This document shows, one piece after another, positions 1 through 9,828 of a stretch of DNA of 64,000 nucleotides. Position numbers and translations under genes: made by a program. Every line of letters begins with the position of its first letter. Within the stretch, counting starts at the first letter, position 1. Source of the stretch: Diphasiastrum complanatum (Eukaryota; Streptophyta; Lycopodiopsida; Lycopodiales; Lycopodiaceae); assembly GCA_029204225.1 (NCBI GenBank), contig CM055095.1, forward strand, positions 72,151,490 through 72,215,489, given 5' to 3'. The notes under the pieces are model-generated. The model was given only the letters and a program-made list of their open reading frames with translations, searched no databases and had not been told where the DNA came from.

Positions 1-402
1 GCCTTAGCTACAGCACCAGTTTTAAAAGTCGTCGACCCCAATCAGCCATTTGTGGTCGAAACAGATGCTAGCGACTTTGCAGTAGGTGCTGTGCTAACTC
101 AGGGTGGACGACCAGTTGCGTTCGAGAGTAAAAAACTCGAGCCAGCACAGACTAGGTATAGTGCCTATGAAAAGAAACTCTTTTCTATAGTCCATGCCCT
201 TAAGACTTGGAGGCATTATTTGTATGGTGCCAACTTTGAGGTCCTGACAGACCATGAGAGTCTCAGATACCTTTGCAATCAACCTGAGCTTAGAGGTCGG
301 AAAGCTCGTTGGGCAGAGTTGATGCAAGAGTTTGACATGTCTATCAGATATAGGTGTGGAAAATTCAATACAGTACAGATACCCTTAGTAGAATGCCTAT
401 GA
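1..402 (+). pseudogene. Ty3/gypsy reverse transcriptase C-terminus and RNase H (copy A)
   Basis: The frame enters from the left edge of the window. It encodes the end of a gypsy reverse transcriptase and an RNase H domain. Visible marks are the RNase H opening VETDASDFAVGAVL, then AFESKKLEPAQ, the YEKKLFSIVHALKTWRHYL block and the TDHESLRYL block. The following GKFNTV...ADALSRMP region is broken near position 375, where one base is missing relative to the second copy at 2709, shifting the frame so that it ends at 400-402. The integrase of the same element follows in another frame from 469. The element is therefore inactive in this copy. It belongs to the chromodomain-bearing gypsy group, judged from the downstream integrase. 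Confidence 0.9.
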
Positions 403-468
403 TAAACGAGCTGAGTTTTACTCAGATTCGTAATGAGTTACTCGAGTCCTTGAGAGGGAAATGCCAGC

Positions 469-2058
469 ATGATGCATTCTTCTCTATTATCTGGAACTCA
501 GTCCAGAACAGATAGTTACAGACTCCAGAACCAGTTCCCGGGGCTGGTGCCAGTTCATCCAAGAATACGGCAGCTTCCGTTGAGGATGATGATGAGTCCG
601 AGTATACGTCGTCAGATGACGTTGAGGATTCTGAGCCTGTATTACCCAAGCAAACCCCTTGTGGTTGAGGGTCAGTTGACTCAAGGATTCAAATGGAAAC
701 AGTATTCCATTCAGGATGAGTACTTGCTCTATAGAGATAGAGTATGTGTCCCCAATTCAGAGGATTATAGGCAGCAGGTCCTATATGAATGTCATGACAA
801 TCCTAGCGCGGGACACCCAGGCATACAGAAGACCTATGAGCTTCTTCGTAGGCAATTTTTCTGGCCCAGTATGAAAAAGGACGTCCACCAGTATGTAACC
901 AGTTGCCAGAAATGTCAAGTAAATAAAGCAGAGCGTTTAAAGGCAGGAGGGTTGTTGTATCCCTTAGAAATACCAGCTGGTAAATGGGAGAGTATCTCCA
1001 TGGATTTTATAGTAGGCCTGCCTAAAACCCAAAAGGGTAATGACGCTATATGGGTCACAGTTGACCGTCTGACCAAAATGGCTCATTTTATTCCGACCAA
1101 AACAACCGTTAGAGCTCCAGAGTTAGCAAGGTTGTTTGTAGACGGGCTATTTAAATTGTACGGTCTACCTTCCGGCATAGTCAGCGACCGGGACAGTAAG
1201 TTTACTGGAAATTTTTGGAAGGCAGTATTCCATCATCTCCATACTAAACTTAATATGAGTACCACCGACCATCCACAGACGGACGGTCAAACAGAAAGGG
1301 TAAATCAAGTGCTGGAGGATATGCTTCGTGCATACGTCAGCAAGAGGCAGACTAATTGGGAGGAGTATCTCTCGATATTAGAGTTTGCTTACAACAGTAC
1401 CAAACATTCAGCTACGGGATACAGCCCATTTATGCTGATGTACGGTTTTCAGCCACGCTCACCCACAGCTGTAGGGTTTAAACAAGAAAAAGTTGAAGCA
1501 GCCAGAAACTTTTTAGAAGACCTAAACCAGATGATAGAACATGCTAAGCGTAGCATTAGACAATCCCAGGATCGAGCCAGGCATTATGCAGATCCACACA
1601 GACGGGATGTGCAGTTCTCCACTGGTGAGAAAGTCTACTTGAGAGTCCCAGTTGACTCTAAAACCCTCAAATCAGGAGTGTGTGCTAAGTTGTCTCCAAG
1701 GTTTTGTGGTCCCTTTACCATCAGTAGGAGACTAGGCGAGGTCACCTATGAACTAGAACTCCCACACAGCAGTAAGGTTTTTCCAGTCTTTCATGTAAGT
1801 CAGTTACGAAAAGCCTTAACCAGATCAGATAATCTGGTAGGGGACAGTGTTCTAGTTCTCCCATTGGATCCTCAACAACCTCCACATGAACCAGAGGAGA
1901 TTCTTGATAGTAGAGAGACGCAGACTCGTCATACTCTATACCGAGAATATCTGGTTAAGTGGAATGATCAGCCTGTTGAGAATGCCACTTGGGAAAGAGG
2001 CAGCGTCCTTCGCAAGATTTTTCCAGACTTTGTCTTAGAGGACCAAGACGGTTCTTAA
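469..2058 (+). pseudogene. Ty3/gypsy integrase with C-terminal chromodomain (copy A)
   Basis: A 529-codon open frame. The first 60 or so codons are probably read in a shifted frame and are not integrase-like. From about residue 65 it is a full retroviral-type integrase: a zinc-binding module (HDNPSAGHPG and CQKCQ), then the catalytic core with SMDFIVGLPKTQ, SDRDSKF and GQTERVNQVLED, which supply the D, D and E. Next come the LEFAYNSTKHSATGYSPF block, the GPF/FPVFHVSQL region and a chromodomain (YLVKWNDQPVENATWE). The chromodomain places the element in the chromovirus branch. The frame ends just before a polypurine tract and the 3' LTR. The integrase is intact over its core, but the preceding reverse transcriptase is frameshifted. 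Confidence 0.92.
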
Positions 2059-2069
2059 GGGGGAGGGAG
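2056..2069 (+). other. Polypurine tract of gypsy copy A
   Basis: A run of A and G (TAAGGGGGAGGGAG) lies immediately before the TG that opens the LTR. This is the normal position of the plus-strand primer of an LTR retrotransposon. The same tract recurs before the LTR at 4950. Confidence 0.85.
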
Positions 2070-2427
2070 TGTTACGAGCTCGTAACCAGTGCCGAACCCT
2101 AGAGAACACAGATAGGTCAGATACCACAGTCAGGGTCGTGTCCAGCGTACATGACCAACAGGGCAAGACAGTGTGAGTAGTGTGCCCCAGCACGGTCCAT
2201 AGCCATGGCGGGCCTAACACAGCCTAGGGACCCTGTCAGCAGGATAGGGCCCCCAGTTGGGTCCCGACGTGCAGTCGGCCACGTCAGTGCCACGTGGCCA
2301 ACACTTGGCAGTAGCATGCTACCAGTCCTCACACTGGGCTAGGAGGGGCTTACTCTATATCAGGGAGTAGGCAAGGTTGGGTGGATCAGTGAGTGTTTGC
2401 CCTACTGTGGTGTTAGGATCTATTACA
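2070..2427 (+). repeat. 3' LTR of gypsy copy A (358 bp)
   Basis: Begins TGTTACGAGCTC and ends GGATCTATTACA, so it has the canonical TG...CA ends. The same 358-bp sequence recurs at 4950-5307, and its first 280 bp recurs inverted at 2429-2708. It follows directly after the polypurine tract. A 71-codon open frame on its minus strand recurs in all three copies and is only a by-product of LTR sequence. Confidence 0.92.
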
Positions 2428-2708
2428 GGCCCCTCCTAGCCCAGTGTGAGGACTGGTAGCATGCAACTGCCAAGTGTCGGCCACGTGGCACTGATGTGGC
2501 CGACTGCACGTCGGGACCCAACTGGGGGCCCTATCCTGTTGACAGGGTCCCTAGACTGTGTTAGGCCCGCCATGGCTATGGACCGTGCTAGGGCACACTA
2601 CTCACACTGTCTTGCCCTGTTGGTCATGTACGCTGGACACGACCCTGACTGTGGTATCTGACCTATCTGTGTTCTCTAGGGTTCGGCACTGGTTACGAGC
2701 TCGTAACA
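2428..2708 (-). repeat. Inverted partial LTR abutting copy A's LTR
   Basis: Reverse complement of the first ~280 bp of the LTR at 2070-2427, lacking its last ~77 bp. Its outer end reads ...GAGCTCGTAACA, the complement of the LTR start. It touches the 3' LTR of copy A on the left and the RNase H fragment of copy B on the right. The two arms could form a hairpin with a ~79-bp loop. Confidence 0.9.
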
Positions 2709-3506
2709 GTTGATGCAAGAGTTTGATATGTCTATCAAATATAGACGGGGGAAATTTAATACAGTAGCAGATGCCCCCAGAATGCCTATGATAAACGAGT
2801 ACTCAGATTCGTAATGAGTTACTCGAGTCCTTGAGAGCAAAGTGCCAGCATGATGCATTCTTCTCTATTATCTGGAACTCAGTCCAGAGCAGACAGTTAC
2901 AGACTCCAGAACCAGTTCCCGGGGCTGGTGTCAGTTCATCCAAGAATACGGCAGCTTATGGATTTTATAGTTGGCCTGCCTAAAACCCAAAGGGGTAATG
3001 ACGCTATATGGGTCACAGTTGACCGTCTGACCAAAATGGCTCATTTTATTAAGACCAAAACAACCGCTAGAGCTCCAGAGTTAGCGAGGTTGTTTGTAGA
3101 CGGGCCATTTAAATTGTACGGTCTACCTTCCGGCATAGTCAGCGACCGGGACAGTAAGTTTAATGGAAATTTTGGAGGGCAGTATTCCATCATCTCCATA
3201 CTAAACTTAATATGAGTACCATTGACCAATCACAGATGGACGGTCGAACAGAGAGGGTAAATCAGGTGCTGGAGGATATGCTTCGTGCATACGTCAGCAA
3301 GAAGCAGACTAATTGGGAGGAGTATCTCTCGATATTAGAGTTTGCTTACAACAGTACCAAACATTCAGCTACGGGATTCAACCCATTTATGCTGATGTAC
3401 GGTTTTCAGCCACGCTCACCCACAGCTGTAGGGTTTAAACAAGAGAAAGTTGAAGCAGCCAGAAACTTTTTAGAAGACCTAAACCAGATGATAGAACATG
3501 CTAAGC
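2709..3506 (+). pseudogene. Ty3/gypsy copy B: RNase H end and integrase, part 1
   Basis: A second, very similar copy of the element at 1-2427. It starts abruptly in the RNase H tail (same sequence as copy A from about 316). A stretch of about 430 bp is missing at ~2956, where the sequence jumps from the linker before the integrase to the MDFIVGLPKTQ catalytic core. Integrase motifs SDRDSKF, RTERVNQVLED and LEFAYNSTKHSATG remain. A frameshift near 3170-3210 separates the two open stretches. The copy is cut at 3506 by the 918-bp insertion and resumes at 4430. Confidence 0.88.
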
Positions 3507-4424
3507 TGTTGCGCCGGCGCCTCAAAGGGCACTAGGACTTGAGCGGTTTCCCCAACACACGCTTAAGTCTAACATTCATCCATGATGCACTTACGTAAAA
3601 GCCAACTCAGAAACGTAACAAGCTTAACCATTCAGACTTAAGAAAACTGGAATCCCAACCAACCTGAAAGCCAACTTAGAATCCGTCCCCAAAAGGTAAC
3701 CAAAGGCAAAGACAAGCCACACATGAAACCCCAGGCATAGTGGTCACCAAACTGACCAATTGGCATAGTGGCGAGCCCCATGTCGATGACAGGGACCCTT
3801 AGGCGCCGGCGACGCAAAAAGGTTGTAGTAAGGGTCCTCCCACTTGGACCAGTCCCGGAGGCGAAACCGAAATGGTAATCATCCCCAAGGATCAACTTTA
3901 TTAGATTTGGAAGAGGTTACATTCATACATAGACTGACTGGTCTCGGGGCCACCAACACGTGCTGGGCATTGTGCCTGGCTCGTGCTGGTAGAGGGAGCT
4001 GAGACCTGGCGACTGGATTCCTGGCGCTGGTTGAGCTGCCCAAGTTTCTGTTTGCCGGACTCCCCCCTATAGTTCTGCTGTGATTCGGCGCACCCCCTCT
4101 GTTCTGAAACATAGTGCTTTCTTGTAAAGCACGCTTTTTGGGACTTAGTTTTTATTTTGCTGATTAAGCCTGGCAAGCCTGGCAGAATCAGTCTGGCTCT
4201 CGGACATGGGTCCCGGGAGCCGTTCGGGCGGCAGAATCAACTTGCTTCCTGACTAGGCCATGACTCGAGCTCCAGAGCTAGATCATGACTTGTGACTACT
4301 TGACTGGCTCACCACAGGTCAGAGGCTCAGTCCTTGACGTTCTAACTTGCTCTGGGACCTTAGGGAGCGTCACCCCTTAGAGCTTACAGGGCACACTAGG
4401 TGCACCTGAGTCAGCTTTACAACA
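3507..4424. mobile_element. Solo LTR (918 bp) with 5-bp target duplication
   Basis: This block interrupts the integrase of copy B at a point where copy A reads continuously (around 1542-1552). It starts TGTTG and ends CAACA, a perfect 5-bp terminal inverted repeat with TG...CA ends. It is flanked by TAAGC at 3502-3506 and again at 4425-4429, while the uninterrupted copy A holds TAAGC once. No polypurine tract, primer site or gag/pol is inside, so a solo LTR left by recombination is the best reading. It is more GC-rich than its surroundings and holds GCGCCGGCGCC-type segments near both 3510-3525 and 3800-3815. No other copy of this LTR was noticed in the window. Confidence 0.85.
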
Positions 4425-4429
4425 TAAGC

Positions 4430-4949
4430 GTAGCATTAGGCAGTCCCAGGATTGAGCCAGGCATTATGCAGATCCACACAGATGGGATGTGCAGTTCTCC
4501 GCTGGTGAGAAAGTCTACTTGAGAGTCCCAGTTCACTCTAAAACCCTCAAATCAGGAGTGTGTGCTAGGTTGTCTCCAAGGTATTGTGGTCCCTTTACCA
4601 TCAGTAGGAGACTAGGCGAGGTCACCTATGAACTAAAACTCCCACACAATAGTAAGGTTTTTCCAGTCTTTCATGTAAGTCAGTTACAAAAAGCCTTAGC
4701 CAGATCATAAAATCTGGTAGGGGACAGTGTTCTAGGTCTCCCATTGGATCCTCAGCAACCTCCACATGAACCAGAAGAGATTCTTGATAGTAGAGAGACG
4801 CAGACTCGTCATACTCTATACCGAGAATATCTGGTCAAGTGGAATGATCAGCCTGTTGAGAATGCCACTTGGGAAAGAGGCAGCGTCCTTCGCAAGATTT
4901 TTCCAGACTTTGTCTTAGAGGACCAAGACGGTTCTTAAGGGGGAGGGAG
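4430..4949 (+). pseudogene. Ty3/gypsy copy B: integrase C-terminus and chromodomain, part 2
   Basis: Continuation of copy B after the solo-LTR insertion. It encodes the end of the integrase (EKVYLRVPVHSKTL, GPFTISRRLG, FPVFHVSQL), a stop near 4708 where copy A has a sense codon, and then the chromodomain (YLVKWNDQPVENATWE) up to the stop at 4936-4938. A polypurine tract follows at 4936-4949. The copy is non-functional. Confidence 0.9.
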
Positions 4950-5307
4950 TGTTACGAGCTCATGACGAGTGCCGAACCCTAGAGAACACAGATAGGTCAG
5001 ATACCACAGTCAGGTTCGTGTCCAGCGTACACGACCAACAGGGCAAGACAGTGTGAGTAGTGTGCCCCGGCACGGTCCATAGCCATGGCGGGCCTAACAT
5101 AGCCTAGGGACCCTGTCAGCAGGATAGGGCCCCACGTTGGGTCCCGACGTGTAGTCGGCCACGTCAATGCCACGTGGCCGACACTTGGCAGTTGCATGCT
5201 ACCAGTCCTCACACTGGGCTAGGAGGGGCTTACTCTATATCAGGGAGTAGGCAAGGTTGGGTGGATCAGTTAGTGCTGGCCCTACTGTGGTGTTAGGATC
5301 TATTACA
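4950..5307 (+). repeat. 3' LTR of gypsy copy B (358 bp)
   Basis: Same length and ends as the LTR at 2070-2427 (TGTTACGAGCTC...GGATCTATTACA), with scattered substitutions. Copy B is truncated at its 5' side, so no target duplication can be tested here. Confidence 0.92.
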
Positions 5308-6096
5308 ACTATCCAAATAACGAGGCAAAACTGGGATCCCAACTCTGTCTATTAGCTCAAGGAAACTGGAGCAATACAAGTTCGGCTTGACCCCCAAGGG
5401 CCCCTGCCAGGACACTCGAGAGCATGCACGATAAATAAACCCTCTGATATACTGATGATAACCCGCTGGTAGGTCAGAGATATCGATGCCATATATCTGT
5501 AGAAGACGAGAAGCCTGGGAGTACCATGATAACTGATGACCCTGGTGATGAAGCTGCTGAGAAGAGAGAAAAGCTATGTGTGGATACCGTGAAACCGAAA
5601 GACTCATCACTCTCTGGATATAAGTGATCAATCTGAAAATAGCCTCCACCCGTAGTGGAATGACGACAAACTCAGCAAGTAAAACCTGGTGAGGAACAAA
5701 TGGTTTGGCACGGATCATACGTGCAAGCATACTGATCTGTAGATGGGAAATGCTAGTCCACTCTGACTCAGGAATCCCAGTGCACTGTTCATCAACTGAA
5801 GTCTGACTTCTTTGACATCCGAAGTCTCCGACTTCTTTGACAACTTCGCTCGTCAACCGAAGTCTCCGACTTCTTCGACAACTTCATTCATCAACTGAAG
5901 TGTCCGAATTCTTCGACATTCGAAGTCTCTGACTTCTTCGAAAACTTCGTTCATCAACTGAAGTGTCCGACTTCTTCGATATCCAAAGTCTCCGAAGTCT
6001 CCGACTTCTTCGACAACTTCGCTCGTCAACCGAAGTGTCCGACTTCTTCGACAACTTTAGGAAAGTCACTATTTCCCGACAGTAACTTCTTTTCAA
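5293..6096 (-). pseudogene. Unrecognised minus-strand ORF with KSDTSVDE repeats, one internal stop
   Basis: On the minus strand one frame runs from about 6096 to 5293 (268 codons) with a single interruption at 5884-5886. There a repeat module that elsewhere encodes DERS carries TGA in place of CGA, a C-to-T change at a CpG. The N-terminal third is made of degenerate modules around KKSDTSVDERS. The C-terminal two thirds is non-repetitive and includes ISHLQISMLARMIRAKPFVP and QIYGIDISDLPAGYHQY. The last few codons overlap the end of the adjacent LTR. I do not recognise a family. It could be an accessory or gag-like ORF of an element, or a decayed host gene. An upstream in-frame TAG precedes the chosen TTG start, so the true start is uncertain. 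Confidence 0.4.
5788..6060. repeat. Degenerate tandem repeat with GAAGTC-N3-GACTTC dyads
   Basis: Four to five modules of about 38 to 72 bp. Each opens with CATCAACTGAAGT or CGTCAACCGAAGT and carries one or more copies of GAAGTCTCCGACTTC, which is an inverted repeat with a 3-base loop. Module length varies because the inner ~24-bp unit was gained or lost. The array forms the N-terminal part of the minus-strand ORF described above. Confidence 0.75.
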
Positions 6097-6660
6097 CTAT
6101 TTCAAAGAAGTAAACTTTTTTGGCATTTTCACCTTTTTCGGCATTTTTGCGAAGAGAGAGAAAAAGTGAGAAGGTTATCTATTTGAATGAAAAATGTCTC
6201 CAGCCACTTCCCGAAAAATGCAAAGTGAGAGAAAATGTGCGATGTTCTCATCCACGTCAGCGATTCCGAGTCGCCTGACCATGTACTTAATGTACAGCTG
6301 TCATTCTGTCATTATAGTTCAACTACTCCCTGAGTACAACAAAGTATTTAGTTAGATGACAAAAACATTGATTGTAATTAGATACATAGATCCGGTGTAT
6401 AAATACACCTTTATCACATACTTTATCGGATGCTCCGTCCATGAGATATTTGTGTATAACGTAGAGGAATGCCTATTGTGATTTGAATGCACTTCGCTTC
6501 TGCTTGATCACGCTCGTTTACTCACTCTGATCAGAACACGGACGTCCACGACTCCTCAGTTTCTGATCAGACGATGGCTATCTTTGACGCCTGAGGAACT
6601 TGCACTATTCATCACACAATCAATCTGAATCTTTCCGAACTAAACTTCTTATTGAATATG
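6097..6660. other. No gene recognised
   Basis: AT-rich sequence with T-rich stretches near 6110-6160. No coding exon, LTR end or RNA gene could be supported. Confidence 0.5.
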
Positions 6661-6669
6661 ATTTCCAGT

Positions 6670-7010
6670 AATACCTCACATCATTTCTAATCTCTTCGGT
6701 GGACTGTACTCATCCATTTGTTTTTGAGTATGAATTGTTTTCTTAAGATCCTGTTGGGCAGAGCGCTTGAGCTGTGAATATAATTTAGCATTTTCATTCT
6801 TTCAGATTGTTCTTGCACGTAGCAGCCCATAATAACGGGAGAGTCGTTCCGCAACTATTTCCTTCTCTCTTCTCCGTTCGCGTTCTACCGCCTTATCAGT
6901 CACCACTCTTGTGAATGGGGTGGATGTCAAAGCATTGAGCTCAACGACGGAAAATACATCTGAACCGAATTCAAGGGGTATTGCCCTGGCAAAGGCATTG
7001 AGCAACAATT
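6670..7010 (-). other. Exon-like minus-strand ORF in a segment shared with 33.7 and 37.3 kb
   Basis: A 68-codon minus-strand frame (7008 to 6802) ends with ERERRREKEIVAERLSRYYG followed by LLRARTI and a stop. It has the charged, regular look of the end of a real protein, but I do not recognise the family. The last codons and the following ~140 bp (6680-6860) are repeated at 33675-33875 and 37225-37370, where the frame is decayed. In those copies the segment lies upstream of the repeated first exon of another gene. It may be the 3' end of a neighbouring gene captured in a duplicated block. Confidence 0.4.
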
Positions 7011-7074
7011 TATCAGTTCTTACTCACTCAGGGACTTGTTGATTTCTCTTCTATGCCCACATTGGGGCCAGTGA

Positions 7075-7490
7075 AGGAGAGTTATGGACTATCGGGTCCA
7101 CAAATTGCATGGATTACAAGGTCTGTATTCATTTACATTCGTTTGTTGGCCATGAACCCTTTTTATTCATGTACATGCCTAAAAGCCTTCTTTATGCACT
7201 TAGAATTGGCAAAGGGCCCAACTATTACTATTTTGATACTAGAGTGGGAGGTCCTATTGGGAGGGCACACTATTTCCTCTCTTGTGACCCTGATGTGGAC
7301 AAGCTTAGGTCAAGTGCCTAGAAGCTTTCAATATAGGGTTCCTATTGGGTATAAATAGGCCCTATGTACATTCATGTTTCAAAATTCAGCTTATGATTTG
7401 GTATTGCTTGGGCAACTCTTGTCTTAGTTGTTGCTTGTAAGAATCTAACGATTGATTCTATGTGATGCTATTTGCCATTTTTTCGTGGGA
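7075..7490 (+). repeat. Diverged LTR-like block related to the LTR at 14909
   Basis: The sequence AGAGTTATGGACT at 7077-7089, the later GGGAGGGCACACTATT and a TATA-like GGTATAAATAGG near 7347 match the order seen in the LTR at 14909-15350 (AGTTATGGACTTGG, GGAGGGCGCACTATT, GGCTATAAGTAGG). No internal region is attached, so it is probably an old solo LTR. The right end is not defined. Confidence 0.5.
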
Positions 7491-9727
7491 GATTGTTAGA
7501 TTGCGTTATCTATTGTCAGTCTTCATTGATGCTAAAATCTATGATTTAGTTCATAACTACCTGGGTTATATTATCAATGTTGTTGGGAAAATCTATCCAT
7601 CTACCCAAAGGAGACAATGACCGCATAGAGATTAGTTAGTCGTAGAGGAAGAACTTAGTATAGAACATTGACTAGAATAAGGTAGGCGTCATCGTCTAGA
7701 TTCCATCTATTGTGCTTTCAATCTTGTCTCAATTTTAATAGCAAGAATTAGAAGTAAGGCATTAGTAAGAAGCGTTTTTGGTATGTTCTACAGGTGAAGT
7801 ACATGTGATTTACTTATCCCCATCCCCTTCATGGATTACAACATCATTTCAATATTAGTAAATTTAAAACAAGTGGGAATGACCATCTAATAACTTTGGG
7901 GACATTTTGACTCCAAATTTATCTGATCAGCTGATATTATCCAACTCATTTCAGATGTAAATCCAAAATCCCAGTTTAACATGTTAAATTTGTTGTAGAC
8001 TGATGCATAAGATCCTGGTCTCTTTCCAGAACATATGATTCAGAAACAAGAGGAAAACAAATTCTTGACATATTATAGGAATTATGCTCTACATACCTGA
8101 ATTGACATTGTGGTTCTGCTAGACATGTCAAGTTTTCTGCAATAGAAGTTTTTGATGTATTCACATTATTTGTTCCTCAAGCTTTCTGGAAAAGAGAGTT
8201 CCTCTGAGAGTTTATTTATTTGGTTTCCACTTATATCAGAAAAACATATATATAGGATGAGAGTAGGAGATATATAAATACTACGTCCTCATTCTTATCC
8301 TGTTTTCTATTTGATACAGCAGATGCACATCATGCTGGGGATGTAGATGGTTATGGTCGGAACATAATAACCATGTTTATGGTGATTTTGAATAGATCAC
8401 TTCGATATATTTATGATATTTTGCAACAACACCGTGTATCCAATGGGAGCTATTCCTTACTCTTGCTATACATTTCTGATGTTCCAAATGTGATTGTTCA
8501 CAAATGCTAATTGCATTTATTCTGGATAGATCCATTTTAGAGGAATCTTGAAAAGCTCTCTAAAACCCTAAACAGGTTCTAGTATCAATTTTATATGGGA
8601 AGAATTGCTTTGTGGAGCCAATAACTCCACCAATTTGGAAGTTTGTAACATTACTGAAGTTTCTGATTTGGAAGAACTAAAAGGGATGATGGTCTTGAAG
8701 ATAGACCTACATGAACTTAGTGGTCACAGTTGTATTATCAACTTTATAAGACGAGTGAATAAACGCATTTTGTTGTTGTAAATCCATAGGTTGTGGTAGC
8801 TACGACCATTCAGATAATTGTTTTGCTATCATCAAAACTTGTTAGGATTGAAAGCTCTAGGTCAGTTTCAATAGGTTCTCTTTGGGAACAAACTTGGGAT
8901 TTTGAAAAACAGTAGCAGCAAGAACAGGTATAGTTGTGGAATCTGTATTCAGTGGGGAATGGGATAACATTATTCTCCCCATGACATCTGGCCATGTTAA
9001 AGATCATATCAAAACTTTGTAAGGAATCACGATCAGAGCTGTGATACTGTGATAATGACATCTCGTGATTGGATACTCTTCAAGGAAACCTTGTGTACTT
9101 TCAACTACCTTTTATAACTGCTTAATCCACTAATAAAGTGATTTGTACATAAATAAATGTCACGTGAATTTCTTTGTACTGAAATGCATGTACTTTGGGC
9201 CTTGTGGTCTGTCATTCATGATTTTGTGTTTATCAGAGTTACTAACAAGTCATATGGTCATCATTTGGCATCCAACCCTAACTTATAGAATATCAAACCT
9301 CAGAGAATAAGAATAGGTCTATGAGCCTCAATAGTCGATCGAATACTTAGTAGCTCTTACTTAACATAAGCACAACTTTAATTTAGCATCACTTAGCTCA
9401 TAAGCACAGATTCAATCAACATCACTTAGCTCTACTGATTATAAGCAAATTCCTTTGGTGATCATTGTTATTCATCTAGTTATGAATGTTTTCTATTTCC
9501 TTAGCAACATGTTTTCTATTTTCTTTATGTTCTATGCTCTATTATGTGAAATTTAGCTCATAACTTTCAATTTGGATGCCACCTTTCATTTTTCCTATAA
9601 ACTTCATAATTTCATAGATATAATAAAAATTATACTCAGCACTTACCACTAGTTTTAACCAAAGAAGTATATGAAAGCCATATATATTGTGATTTACATA
9701 TAAGCAATTGTTTGGATACTTTCTCAG
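7491..9727. other. Presumed intronic or intergenic DNA, no gene recognised
   Basis: AT-rich with many stops in all frames. I searched it for the missing N-terminal exons of the sphingosine kinase, in particular the VNPFGG-type nucleotide-binding motif, and found no convincing match. Confidence 0.5.
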
Positions 9728-9828
9728 AAACTCAATTTCAACGCCATGCTAAGGATATGGCAAAGACTGTCGACATTTCACACTATGATGGCATCGTATG
9801 CGTGAGTGGCGATGGTGTCCTTGTTGAG
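9728..9828 (+). CDS. SPHK: Sphingosine kinase exon with SGDG motif
   Basis: Acceptor AG at 9726-9727, donor GTATGT at 9829. Encodes the second part of a split Glu codon and then TQFQRHAKDMAKTVDIS followed by HYDGIVCVSGDGVLVE. The SGDG motif is the conserved catalytic loop of the lipid-kinase domain. Confidence 0.9.

Noticed and set aside
2117-2332. 71-codon ORFs in the LTRs (2117-2332 minus, 2446-2661 plus, 4997-5212 minus)
   Set aside because: They are the same LTR sequence read in one orientation; not a gene.
3638-4176. Several overlapping minus-strand ORFs of 77-91 codons inside the solo LTR
   Set aside because: They overlap in different frames in a GC-rich LTR and show no domain features.
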